A stretch of 40,845 nt of DNA from an uncultured Coriobacteriaceae bacterium (GTDB taxonomy: Bacteria; Actinomycetota; Coriobacteriia; Coriobacteriales; Eggerthellaceae): contig URRZ01000007.1 of NCBI GenBank assembly GCA_900550385.1, positions 1 through 40,845 on the forward strand, in the 5' to 3' direction. The notes beneath the pieces are model-generated. The model had not been told where the DNA came from. It ran no database searches and saw only the letters and a program-made list of their open reading frames with translations. Both the position numbers and the translations under genes were made by a program. Each line of letters begins with the position of its first letter. Position 1 is the first letter of the stretch. Shown one piece after another: positions 1 to 7,225 of the stretch.

Positions 1-2
1 CA

Positions 3-2192
3 GTTCCAGATCGTTGTTTTCGCCCGCTGAGCTGGGCCTATGCCGGAATCTCTCCCACAGAAACCACCGAAGAGCCCGACATTTTCACGGGCACGGGGAA
101 CGCGATGCCCGACTACCAATATTGCAAGTATCTGATCCAATTCGGAACGCAGGCAGGCACTGCGACGCGGCATGGGTTTAACATGACGGTGCCCCTCTTC
201 GCGAAAGCACGTGCAGAAGGGCTGCGCTTGGTGAACTTCGATCCGCATATGAGTGCAGCTGGAGAACAGGCGGATCTATGGGTGCCCATTCGACCGGGAA
301 CCGACGCTGCCGCCGCTCTGGCAATTGCCAACGTTTTGCTGGAAGAAGACCTCATCGACAGGGATTACCTGACCAACAGGACGAACGGTCCTGCCTTGGT
401 CAACGTGGAGACGAATCGCATCATCCGCGATGCGACGAGCAACAAGGCGCTGTACTACGATCAGGCAGATGGAACTGCGAAGCCTTACGACGAGGCGCAA
501 GATCCCGCTTTGGAAGGCGAGTTCGAAATCGACGGGATGACCTGCAAAACCGGGTTCACCTTGTATAGGGAGCATATTGCTACGTACACACCGGAATACC
601 AAGAATCCATCACCACGGTTCCCGCTGCCACCATCCGCCAGATCGCGGTCGAATTCGGCGAAGCGGCTCGTATCGGCGAAACCATCGAGATCGAAGGCGA
701 GACGCTGCCGTATCGACCTGCTTGCGCTGACTGCTTCTCGGGGGTGTCGCGCCATAAGCATTCGCTGCTGACGAACTGGGCCATCATGTCTCTGAACGTT
801 TTGATAGGGTCGTGCAATTATCCCGGAGGCTTCATCGGGTACGCTCCCGCATGCGATGGCTGGACCGAGCAGGGGTTCCAAGGTTATCGTCCCGCGGTTT
901 GGGAAGAGGATGGGTTTATCGAGGGTGTTTCCATGCTGATCCCCGCTCCAACCTCGTGTTATCAGAACATTCGCAACTTCACATACAACCCAACTTCGAT
1001 GTCGATGCTCGAATTGCAGCCCCTTGGGATGGACGGTCATTTCGCTCATGTGGCGCAGGCCCATCCCGAGCTCTACCACACCGAGCCGGCCGAGGTGATG
1101 GTGGTGTTCGGAAGCAATCCCATCAAGTTCTGGTGCAATCATGACGAGCAGGCAGAGGTGTACAAGAATTATAAGTACGTGATCGGCATAGATCTCTTCC
1201 TGAACGAATCATCGTACTTCTACGATCTGTTCCTGCCGGAAGCGACGTACCTCGAACGCTATGAAGTATTGCCGAACTATTTCCTCAATCATGTCACTAT
1301 CGGCGGCGTCGGTGTTCCTTGGGCGATCAACGTCCACCAGCCTGTGGTGCCCGCGAAAGATGACTGCCCGAGCGCGCTGCAGATTTACGCCGAGCTCGCT
1401 GATCGTATGGGGAAGAACGAATCCCTGATCACTAGTCTGAATGGGATCTACAACGTGAAGCCGGAGTATTCGGTTCCCCTTTCCGAGAAGCTGGAACCCG
1501 AGCCGTTCATCGACTCGGTTCTCAAGTCGAATATCGACGAAGAGCACGGCCTCGATTGGTTCAAGAAGCATGGTGTCTACACGATCGACAGGAAGCTCGA
1601 CGAGGTGTACATATGGGCGGGCGATCGTCCGGGCAAGGTTCCCCTGTACTGGGATTTCATGCTCGAAGCGAAAGAGAAAATCGATGCCAAGGTGAAAGAG
1701 CTGGATATCCCGTGGGAGACGGACGACTATCAGCCGCTGCCGGATTGGAAGCCGTGCGTGGAGTACGAGGTCGAGGATCCCGACTACGACATTCTTCCCG
1801 TGTATTACACGGATGCTATCAACACCGACAGCTGGGGAATGGAAAACGCTTGGGTGAACGAGATCAACGAAATGAACCCGTATGGCTACGTGTTGGAAAT
1901 GAACGAAACGACCGCAAAGGAAAAAGGGATCGCCAGCGGTGATGCAGTGAGGCTGTCGACGCGCCACGGTGTATCCGTTGAAGGTCGAGTGGCCACCTCT
2001 AGGACCATTCATCCTGAGTGTGTTTCGGTGATCGGTGGACACTGGGGATCGAAATCAAATTACATGCCGAACGCGGAAGGAAAGGGCGTTGCGGTCAACC
2101 ATTTGGTGCCTGGGCAGGATCCCAGTCGTCTCGACCATACGTGTGCGGCAATCGACCAGTGCGTGCGTTGCAAGGTTGAGAAGATCTCTTAG
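3..2192 (+). CDS. Molybdopterin oxidoreductase large subunit, 5' end outside the window
   Basis: Catalytic subunit of a bis-MGD molybdoenzyme of the DMSO-reductase superfamily. The frame is open to the left edge, so the ATG at 105 is internal and the N-terminal Fe-S motif and any Tat signal are not visible. Seen: TGTGNAMPDYQYCKYL and IRPGTDAAAALAIANVLL (cofactor-binding core), VVFGSNPIKFWCNHDE, FLNESSYFYDLFLPEATYLER (second dinucleotide half), and a C-terminal MopB-CT-like domain from NPYGYVLEMNETTAKEKGI to the end. About 730 codons are present. A ferredoxin subunit starts 14 nt downstream, as in two-subunit enzymes of this family. The sequence resembles the branch holding acetylene hydratase, pyrogallol transhydroxylase and gut catechol dehydroxylases, but this is an impression only and the substrate is unknown. 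The codon use is less GC-rich than from 4144 onward, which would fit an accessory module. Confidence 0.9.
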   Translation, partial: VPDRCFRPLSWAYAGISPTETTEEPDIFTGTGNAMPDYQYCKYLIQFGTQAGTATRHGFNMTVPLFAKARAEGLRLVNFDPHMSAAGEQADLWVPIRPGTDAAAALAIANVLLEEDLIDRDYLTNRTNGPALVNVETNRIIRDATSNKALYYDQADGTAKPYDEAQDPALEGEFEIDGMTCKTGFTLYREHIATYTPEYQESITTVPAATIRQIAVEFGEAARIGETIEIEGETLPYRPACADCFSGVSRHKHSLLTNWAIMSLNVLIGSCNYPGGFIGYAPACDGWTEQGFQGYRPAVWEEDGFIEGVSMLIPAPTSCYQNIRNFTYNPTSMSMLELQPLGMDGHFAHVAQAHPELYHTEPAEVMVVFGSNPIKFWCNHDEQAEVYKNYKYVIGIDLFLNESSYFYDLFLPEATYLERYEVLPNYFLNHVTIGGVGVPWAINVHQPVVPAKDDCPSALQIYAELADRMGKNESLITSLNGIYNVKPEYSVPLSEKLEPEPFIDSVLKSNIDEEHGLDWFKKHGVYTIDRKLDEVYIWAGDRPGKVPLYWDFMLEAKEKIDAKVKELDIPWETDDYQPLPDWKPCVEYEVEDPDYDILPVYYTDAINTDSWGMENAWVNEINEMNPYGYVLEMNETTAKEKGIASGDAVRLSTRHGVSVEGRVATSRTIHPECVSVIGGHWGSKSNYMPNAEGKGVAVNHLVPGQDPSRLDHTCAAIDQCVRCKVEKIS

Positions 2193-2206
2193 GGGGGTGA
2201 GCGAAT

Positions 2207-2815
2207 ATGGCATACGGAATGTTGATCGACCTGAAGAAGTGCATCGGCTGCCATGCCTGCTCTACGGCATGCAAAGAGGCTCACGGAACGCCTCCGGGAG
2301 TGATGCGGAGTCGTGTTGTCCGCGAAGTCGAAGGGGAATATCCCAATGTGAGGAAGAGCATCGTCCCCATGCTTTGCATGCATTGCGAGAACGCGCCGTG
2401 CGTGGACGTGTGTCCGACGGGTGCGACCTTCAAGCGGGATGACGGGATCGTCGTCGTTGACAAGGACCTGTGCATAGGGTGCCGTTCCTGCATGATGGCA
2501 TGCCCGTATGAGGCGCGGTATTACCGGGAGAGCGAGGACGGGTACTTCGGCGCCGAGCTCAACGAATACGAAACGCTGATGTACCCCGTCATGCCGAAGG
2601 GAACGGTCGACAAATGCACCTTCTGCGTCGAGCGCATCGATGCAGGCAAGGGCGAGCAGCAGGCATGCGTCGCCGCCTGCCCTGCGGAAGCGCGAGTTTT
2701 CGGCGATTTGGACGAAATCAAGGCTCAAGCTGCGGAGCTGGGCGCCATTCAGCTCCTTCCGGAGAAGGGAACCGAGCCGACGGTGTATTACGTTCCCGAT
2801 AGGGTGAACGAATAG
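2207..2815 (+). CDS. Four-cluster 4Fe-4S ferredoxin subunit of the molybdoenzyme (DmsB/NrfC-like)
   Basis: Electron-transfer subunit of 202 aa, the usual size for DmsB/NrfC/PhsB-type proteins. Cysteine motifs in order: CIGCHACSTACKEAH (residues 12-26), CMHCENAPCVDVCPTGA (about 57-73), CIGCRSCMMACPYEA (about 89-103), and CTFCVERID followed by CVAACPAEA (about 137-163). Together these give ligands for four [4Fe-4S] clusters. The ATG at 2207 follows a strong ribosome site (aggggggtga, 2191-2200), which overlaps the stop of the large subunit, so the two are co-transcribed and probably translationally coupled. It should shuttle electrons between the molybdoenzyme and a quinol- or donor-linked partner. 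No membrane anchor subunit follows, so the electron donor is encoded elsewhere or is soluble. Confidence 0.93.
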   Translation: MAYGMLIDLKKCIGCHACSTACKEAHGTPPGVMRSRVVREVEGEYPNVRKSIVPMLCMHCENAPCVDVCPTGATFKRDDGIVVVDKDLCIGCRSCMMACPYEARYYRESEDGYFGAELNEYETLMYPVMPKGTVDKCTFCVERIDAGKGEQQACVAACPAEARVFGDLDEIKAQAAELGAIQLLPEKGTEPTVYYVPDRVNE

Positions 2816-2916
2816 CCTCCTCCCCTCTGTTGGCGGCGGCGTTACTCGCGAAAACCCCCCCCGGGTCCAGCGCGCGCGGTAGGATGAGGTGGATGGCCGG
2901 CCGCGATGAGGAATGA

Positions 2917-3780
2917 TTGGATGCAGCCATGAAAGGGATCCGAAACGCTTCGGCGGAGAAAATCGAATCGAGGGCCTGCGCTTTCCTGACTCCGAAAGTC
3001 GTTCGATACGAAAAAGGGGCGATCTCCGAGCGCATGGAGACGGTGGTCCAGGAGCAGATGGTCTCCCTTTACGTGAATGGAGAAAAAACTCGGGATTTGG
3101 TTTGCTCCCCTTGGGACGTCCGCGAGTTGGTGGCGGGAGAGCTGTACTTGTCGGGAGCGGTGAGCGATCGCGGGCAGCTCCTTTCCATAGAGGTCGACGG
3201 GGAGGGTGGCACCGCCTCCGCGTGGATACGACGCGCGTCGTCCAAAACCGGTTCGATTAGAGGCCGCGTTCAGCGATCTTCTGGCGCCAGCAAGGTGATA
3301 GTCGGGCTGTTCGAGAAAGAAGGAAGCTCGCAGGAAAAGGAAAGCAGTAGGCCGAGCTTCGTGGGATCCGATCTAAAAGTGACGCCCGATGAGGTTAATT
3401 CGGGGATCGCTATGCTTGAGAACAAGTCGGTTTTGTTCAAAAGGACCGGAGGCGTGCATAGCGCCGTCCTAGCGGACGATGCCGGCGTGGTGGCTTGGTT
3501 CGAGGATGTGGGACGACACAGCGCCGTGGACAAGCTTGCTGGGTGGTGCTTTCTCAATGAGGTCGACGCTTCGGATAAGATGCTTCTGTTCAGCGGAAGG
3601 GTCCCTCGCGAGATCATGTTGAAGGTGATAAAGCTGGGATGCCCTGTCATCGTCTCCCCCGGGGCTCCGACCGCGTTGTCTATCGAATTGGCCGAGCTCT
3701 GTGGAGTGACGTTGATCGGTTTCGCGAAGCGTGGGGCCTTCAACGTCTATTCGCATGCGGAAAGACTGGTACAGGACTAG
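2917..3780 (+). CDS. fdhD: FdhD-like molybdoenzyme sulfurtransferase lacking the CxxC motif
   Basis: FdhD proteins pass sulfur from a cysteine desulfurase to the Mo-bisMGD cofactor before it enters a formate dehydrogenase-like enzyme. Family signatures are clear: LVCSPWDVRELVAGELYLSG (63-82), TGGVHSA (177-183), EDVGRHSAVDKLAG (196-209), FSGRVPREIMLK (225-236), SPGAPTALSIELA (247-259) and GFAKRGAFNVYSH (268-280). The conserved CGxC loop of E. coli FdhD would fall near residues 122-125, where SGAS is found, so the two sulfur-carrying cysteines seem absent. The start is uncertain: TTG at 2917 (GAGGA 4 nt upstream) or ATG at 2929. It sits 101 nt after the ferredoxin gene on the same strand and is probably dedicated to that molybdoenzyme, perhaps as a binding chaperone. 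Confidence 0.88.
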   Translation: MDAAMKGIRNASAEKIESRACAFLTPKVVRYEKGAISERMETVVQEQMVSLYVNGEKTRDLVCSPWDVRELVAGELYLSGAVSDRGQLLSIEVDGEGGTASAWIRRASSKTGSIRGRVQRSSGASKVIVGLFEKEGSSQEKESSRPSFVGSDLKVTPDEVNSGIAMLENKSVLFKRTGGVHSAVLADDAGVVAWFEDVGRHSAVDKLAGWCFLNEVDASDKMLLFSGRVPREIMLKVIKLGCPVIVSPGAPTALSIELAELCGVTLIGFAKRGAFNVYSHAERLVQD

Positions 3781-3795
3781 GGGCACTAAGCGTTC

Positions 3796-3921
3796 CTACC
3801 GCTTGCGGCTCTTCTTGTCACTCCGGTCGCCGCCCCGTGCTTTGAGCAGGAGAGACGCTATCGCTGTCAGCAGCGTCAGCAACGCGGTTGCCAACTTGAC
3901 GAGCGCTATCGCTATCTCCAT
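3796..3921 (-). CDS. 41-residue hydrophobic membrane peptide, possible holin-like or type I toxin peptide
   Basis: A short minus-strand gene starting at ATG 3921 behind a near-perfect ribosome site (AAAGGAGGTGG, 8 nt spacing). The peptide begins MEIAIALVKLATALLTLLTA, continues as one uninterrupted hydrophobic helix of about 26 residues (MEIAIAL to SLLLKA), and ends in a basic tail (ARGGDRSDKKSRKR). This architecture, one transmembrane helix plus a positively charged C-terminus, is shared by holin-like and Fst/TxpA-type toxins and by small membrane regulators. I do not recognise a specific family. It lies alone between fdhD (+) and metG (+), opposite to both. No antisense RNA promoter could be identified with confidence. 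Confidence 0.6.
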   Translation of the reverse strand: MEIAIALVKLATALLTLLTAIASLLLKARGGDRSDKKSRKR

Positions 3922-4143
3922 AGGCACCACCTCCTTTCCGAAGGAAGGCATTGCCAGCGCGTGGAAACGCGCGCAGGCATCGAGAGGCTTCGCGTCCTGC
4001 CGACTCCCACGTGCTAGAATGGGGCGTTGTTTTTCGAACCGCCAGGCAGCCGCGCGCCGACGCCCAACGCGTCCGCGTCGAGCTCGCCGCCGTTTCCGCC
4101 AAGGGTTCCATTCGCCTGCGGCAGGAGAGGAGCTTGCACCATC

Positions 4144-5730
4144 ATGTCCAAGGGAACGTATTCCATCACCACGCCCATCTACTACGTGAACGCCGCGCCG
4201 CATCTGGGCACGGCCTACACGACGGTCGCCGCCGACACCGTGGCGCGCTACCAGCGCATGAACGGCTACGACGTGGCCTTCGTCACCGGCATGGACGAGC
4301 ACGGCCAGAAGGTGGCCGACACCGCCGCCGCCAAGGGCATGCAGCCGCAGGAGTGGTGCGATTCGATGGAGCCCGCCTTCCGCGACGCGTGGAAGCTGCT
4401 CGACATCACCTACACCGACTTCGTGCGCACCACCGAGCCGCGCCAGGTGCGCAGCGTCCAGAAGTTCTGGCAGGCCATCTACGACAAGGGCTACTGCTAC
4501 AAAGACAGCTACGAGGGCTGGTACTGCGTGCACGAGGAGACCTACTACGCCGAGAGCGATCTGGAGAAGAACGATGACGGCGAGTGGGTGTGCCCCGACT
4601 GCCATCGCCCCGTGCAGAAGGCCTCCGGCGAGGAGAACTGGTTCTTCAAGCTCTCCGAGTTCCAGGAGCCGCTGCTGAAGTTCTACGAGGAGCATCCCGA
4701 CTTCATCCGCCCCGAGACGCGTCGCAACGAGATCGTGACGTTCGTCGAAGGCGGCCTGAAGGACCTCTCCATCAGCCGCTCCACGTTCGATTGGGGCATC
4801 CCGCTGCCGTTCGACGAGGGGCACGTTGCCTACGTGTGGGCTGACGCGCTGCTGGCGTACCTGACGGGCATCGGCTACGCCGACGAAGGTGAGCGCGCCG
4901 GCGAGTTCGACCGTCGCTGGCCGATGCAGTACCACTTCGTGGGTAAGGACATCACGCGCTTCCACTGCGTCATCTGGCCGGCGATGCTGATGGCGGCGGG
5001 GCTGCCCATCACTCACACCGTGTTCGGCCACGGCTTTTTGCTCACCAAGGGTGAGAAGATGTCCAAGTCCAAGGGCAACGGCATCATGCCCGCCGACCTC
5101 ATCAAGATATTCGGCGTGGACGCGTACCGCTACTACTTCATGAGCGATGTGCAGTTCGGCCACGACGGCAACATCTCCATGGAGCGCATGGTGCAGGTGT
5201 ACAACGCCGATCTGGCGAACACGTGGGGCAATCTGTGCAGCCGCGTGTTCAACATGACGAAGAAGTACTTCGACTCGAAGGTGCCCGAGGTTCCCGCCGA
5301 GCTGTGCGACGCGCCCAACCCGCTGCGCACGGCCGTCGAGGGTCTCTACGAAACCTACGACAAGTGCATGGCCGAAGTCGACTTCACCGGTGCCGCCGTC
5401 GCGGTGCGCACGGTCGCCGAAGCAGCGAACCTTTATGTTGAGGAAAGCGCGCCGTGGGCGCTGGCGAAGGACGAGGCGAAGGCGGGCGAGCTCGCCTTCG
5501 TGATGTACAACCTGCTGGAATGCATCCGCATCATCGCGCTGTACATGGCGCCGTTCACGCCGCACGTGTCCGACGAGGTGCTGCGCCGCATCTCGTCGGG
5601 CAGCGCCCAGGATATGACCGACATCCAGGCGGCCACCGCGTGGGGCCAGCTGCCCGCCGGCAACGCCGTCGAGGTGGGCGACCCGCTGTTCCCGCGCCTG
5701 GACGTGAAGGAGCTGTCGATCGAGATGTAG
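4144..5730 (+). CDS. metG: Methionyl-tRNA synthetase
   Basis: Class I synthetase that charges tRNA-Met in the cytoplasm. The protein is 528 aa, a short form without the C-terminal tRNA-binding (Arc1p-like) domain. Seen: start MSKGTYSITTPIYYVNAAPH, the HIGH-type motif HLGT (residues 18-21), FVTGMDEHGQK (about 43-53), the connective-peptide knuckle WVCPDCHRPVQK, FHCVIWPAMLMAAGLP, and the KMSKSKGNG catalytic loop (about 306). The frame is open to 4027, but family alignment places the start at ATG 4144, preceded by ggagaggag. A -10-like TAGAAT at 4015-4020 may be its promoter. tatD follows after a repeat-filled gap of 261 nt. No T-box leader was seen in the 360 nt upstream. Confidence 0.97.
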   Translation: MSKGTYSITTPIYYVNAAPHLGTAYTTVAADTVARYQRMNGYDVAFVTGMDEHGQKVADTAAAKGMQPQEWCDSMEPAFRDAWKLLDITYTDFVRTTEPRQVRSVQKFWQAIYDKGYCYKDSYEGWYCVHEETYYAESDLEKNDDGEWVCPDCHRPVQKASGEENWFFKLSEFQEPLLKFYEEHPDFIRPETRRNEIVTFVEGGLKDLSISRSTFDWGIPLPFDEGHVAYVWADALLAYLTGIGYADEGERAGEFDRRWPMQYHFVGKDITRFHCVIWPAMLMAAGLPITHTVFGHGFLLTKGEKMSKSKGNGIMPADLIKIFGVDAYRYYFMSDVQFGHDGNISMERMVQVYNADLANTWGNLCSRVFNMTKKYFDSKVPEVPAELCDAPNPLRTAVEGLYETYDKCMAEVDFTGAAVAVRTVAEAANLYVEESAPWALAKDEAKAGELAFVMYNLLECIRIIALYMAPFTPHVSDEVLRRISSGSAQDMTDIQAATAWGQLPAGNAVEVGDPLFPRLDVKELSIEM

Positions 5731-5772
5731 CGGGGGTTCCGCCGGTCGGCCGAACGGCGGAACAACCTGTTC

Positions 5773-5898
5773 GGCGCGCGGCTCGGCGGAGGGGCACGTG
5801 CTCAAACAGGTCCTCGTGCCGGTTCGCGTCGCGTTCTGACGAACGCGACAAGGGCGTTGCGGAAACTGCGCGCGAGCCCCTCCGCCGAGCCGCGCGCC
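5773..5898 (-). repeat. Dispersed structured intergenic element, copy 1
   Basis: A 126-nt element with perfect 23-nt inverted arms (5773-5795 and 5876-5898). Inside is a second hairpin with 9-bp arms gtcgcgttc/gaacgcgac (5829-5837 and 5841-5849). Read on the minus strand, its unpaired flanks contain cgcgcgcagtttccgca and gaggacctgtttgagcacg. The same two blocks, same order and same overall length occur at 24615-24739 (plus strand) with different arm sequences. It lies between metG and tatD. There is no T-tract, so it is not a plain terminator. It could be a REP/MITE-like element or a structured RNA. Confidence 0.8.
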
Positions 5899-5911
5899 TG
5901 CGTTTCGTCGG

Positions 5912-5944
5912 AATGAGAAAAAGGGCCTGACCCCATTTCTCATT
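5912..5944. repeat. Short palindromic repeat with GGGCCTGACCCC core
   Basis: Perfect 9-bp arms aatgagaaa (5912-5920) and tttctcatt (5936-5944) enclose aagggcctgacccca, itself partly dyadic. The GGTCAGGCCC-type core resembles short palindromic repeats mobilised by REP-associated tyrosine transposases in other bacteria; that link is from memory and no such transposase is in this window. It directly abuts the larger element ending at 5898. Confidence 0.55.
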
Positions 5945-5991
5945 TCGCAGGTGGCGGGAGCGGGCGATTTCGCAAAAGGGAAGTGATTGCC

Positions 5992-7050
5992 ATGGCTGAC
6001 GAGAGATTCGAGGACGAGCCGCTGTTCTTCGACGCGCTGTACCACCAGAAGCGCAAGAAGGGGCAGTGGCGCATCGTGGATGCGCCGTACCTGGAAGCGC
6101 CGGTCGCCGACACGCATTGCCACGTGCACCTGCTGAAGGACCCGTCGCTGTCGCTGGCGCGCGCCGGCGCGAACGGCGTTGAGTTCCTCTGCGACATTGT
6201 GGACGTGTTCGAGGACGGGCGCGCGCCGCTGGACGGCATGGAGGGCTGGCTGCTCCAAGGCTCGTTCAAGATACGCCAGATAGCCCGCGGCGGCTGTTGA
6301 GGATCGCCGTCCCCGCGCGTGCCGCGGGTCCGGTTCGCGGTGGGGTGCCATCCCCATAACGCGAAGCACTACAACGACGATCTGGAGCAGAGGCTGCTCG
6401 ACCTTCTGGCGGATCCGCGCGTGGCGGCGGTGGGCGAGATCGGGCTGGACTACCATTACGATTTCTCGCCGCGCGAGGATCAGCGCGAAGCGTTCCGCCG
6501 GCAGATCCGCGTGGCGAAGCAGGCCGGTCTGCCGATCGTCCTGCACATCCGCGAGGCGCACGACGAGGCGTTCGCCATCCTGCAGGAGGAGGGTTTCCCC
6601 GAGGCGGGGACGCTGCTGCACTGCTTCAACCTGGACTGGGCGGAGCTCGCGCGTTGGGTGGACGCCGGCTGCCATGTGGCGTTCGGCGGCCCGGTGACGT
6701 TCAAGCACGCCGACGAGGTGTGCGATGCGGCGGCGCGGGTGCCCGGGGAGCTGCTGCTCACCGAGACCGACGCGCCGTACATGACGCCGGAGCCCCTGCG
6801 CGGCGCGACGTGCGGGCCCGAGCACGTGGTGTTCACGGCGGAGAGGCTGTGCGACGTGCGGCAGGTGGAGCACGGCGAGGCGCGCGAGGCGTTCTTGCGG
6901 AAGCTGCTCGCCAACGCGTATGAGCTGTTGGACCGCGAGCCCACCGAATGGCAGCGCGAGCGCGCGAAGGGGTTGGGCATCGAGGAGCTGTCCCCGGCGG
7001 AACGCGCCCGCGCCGCGGTGGCGCAGTGGCGCGCTGCGAAAAACTCCTGA
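5992..7050 (+). pseudogene. tatD: TatD-family metal-dependent DNase, interrupted by an in-frame TGA or paired frameshifts
   Basis: TatD enzymes are TIM-barrel metal-dependent hydrolases with 3'-5' exonuclease activity. The start is ATG 5992 behind AAAAGGGAAG. The N-terminal part has DTHCHVHLLKDP (metal-binding HxH) and ends at TGA 6298-6300. The same frame resumes after the stop (possible GTG restart at 6319) with RVRFAVGCHPHNAKHY, GEIGLDYHYDFSPREDQ, LHIREAHDE, LLHCFN and TETDAPYMTPEP, which carry all remaining ligands. Only about 25 residues between the helix DGMEGWLL and PRVRFAVG are atypical, and another frame is open through the gap. A sequencing error or recent damage is therefore likelier than an old pseudogene. 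Upstream gap: repeats at 5773 and 5912. Downstream: repeat-rich 7051-7225. Confidence 0.85.
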
Positions 7051-7183
7051 CATGCACGGTTTTTCGCGGCAAAATGGCGAGTCCGTTCCGGCATGCACGG
7101 TTTTCGGATGCTGAATCGTGCATGCCGGCAAGATTTCGCGCTAAGCTGGCGAATAGTTGCCTAAATGAACGGTTTTGATGTTG
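7051..7183. repeat. Interspersed ATGMACGGTTTT repeats and a palindrome
   Basis: The motif ATGCACGGTTTT (third copy ATGAACGGTTTT) occurs at 7052, 7093 and 7164. Between copies, TTTCGCG followed by TGGCGA recurs (around 7063 and 7134), so blocks of about 50 nt are repeated imperfectly. A perfect 12-bp dyad, ccggcatgcacg (7088-7099) with cgtgcatgccgg (7117-7128), overlaps the second copy. The region fills the gap between tatD and the flavoprotein gene at 7226 and could be an operator array or a degenerate mobile repeat. Confidence 0.6.
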
Positions 7184-7225
7184 CAAGAGGCGCCGAAGCG
7201 ACGGTGTGACGGAAGGATGTGTCTC

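Noticed and set aside
3781..4143. T-box or other riboswitch before metG
   Set aside because: No specifier stem, AGGGTGG-type antiterminator or terminator could be found.
3796..7131. 1111-residue open frame on the minus strand
   Set aside because: Arg/His/Val-rich translation antisense to metG and tatD, typical of GC-rich shadow frames. Only its last 41 codons, with their own ribosome site, are kept as a gene.
7051..7183. CRISPR array
   Set aside because: Repeats are only ~12 nt, unevenly spaced (41 and 71 nt) and imperfect; no cas genes are present.
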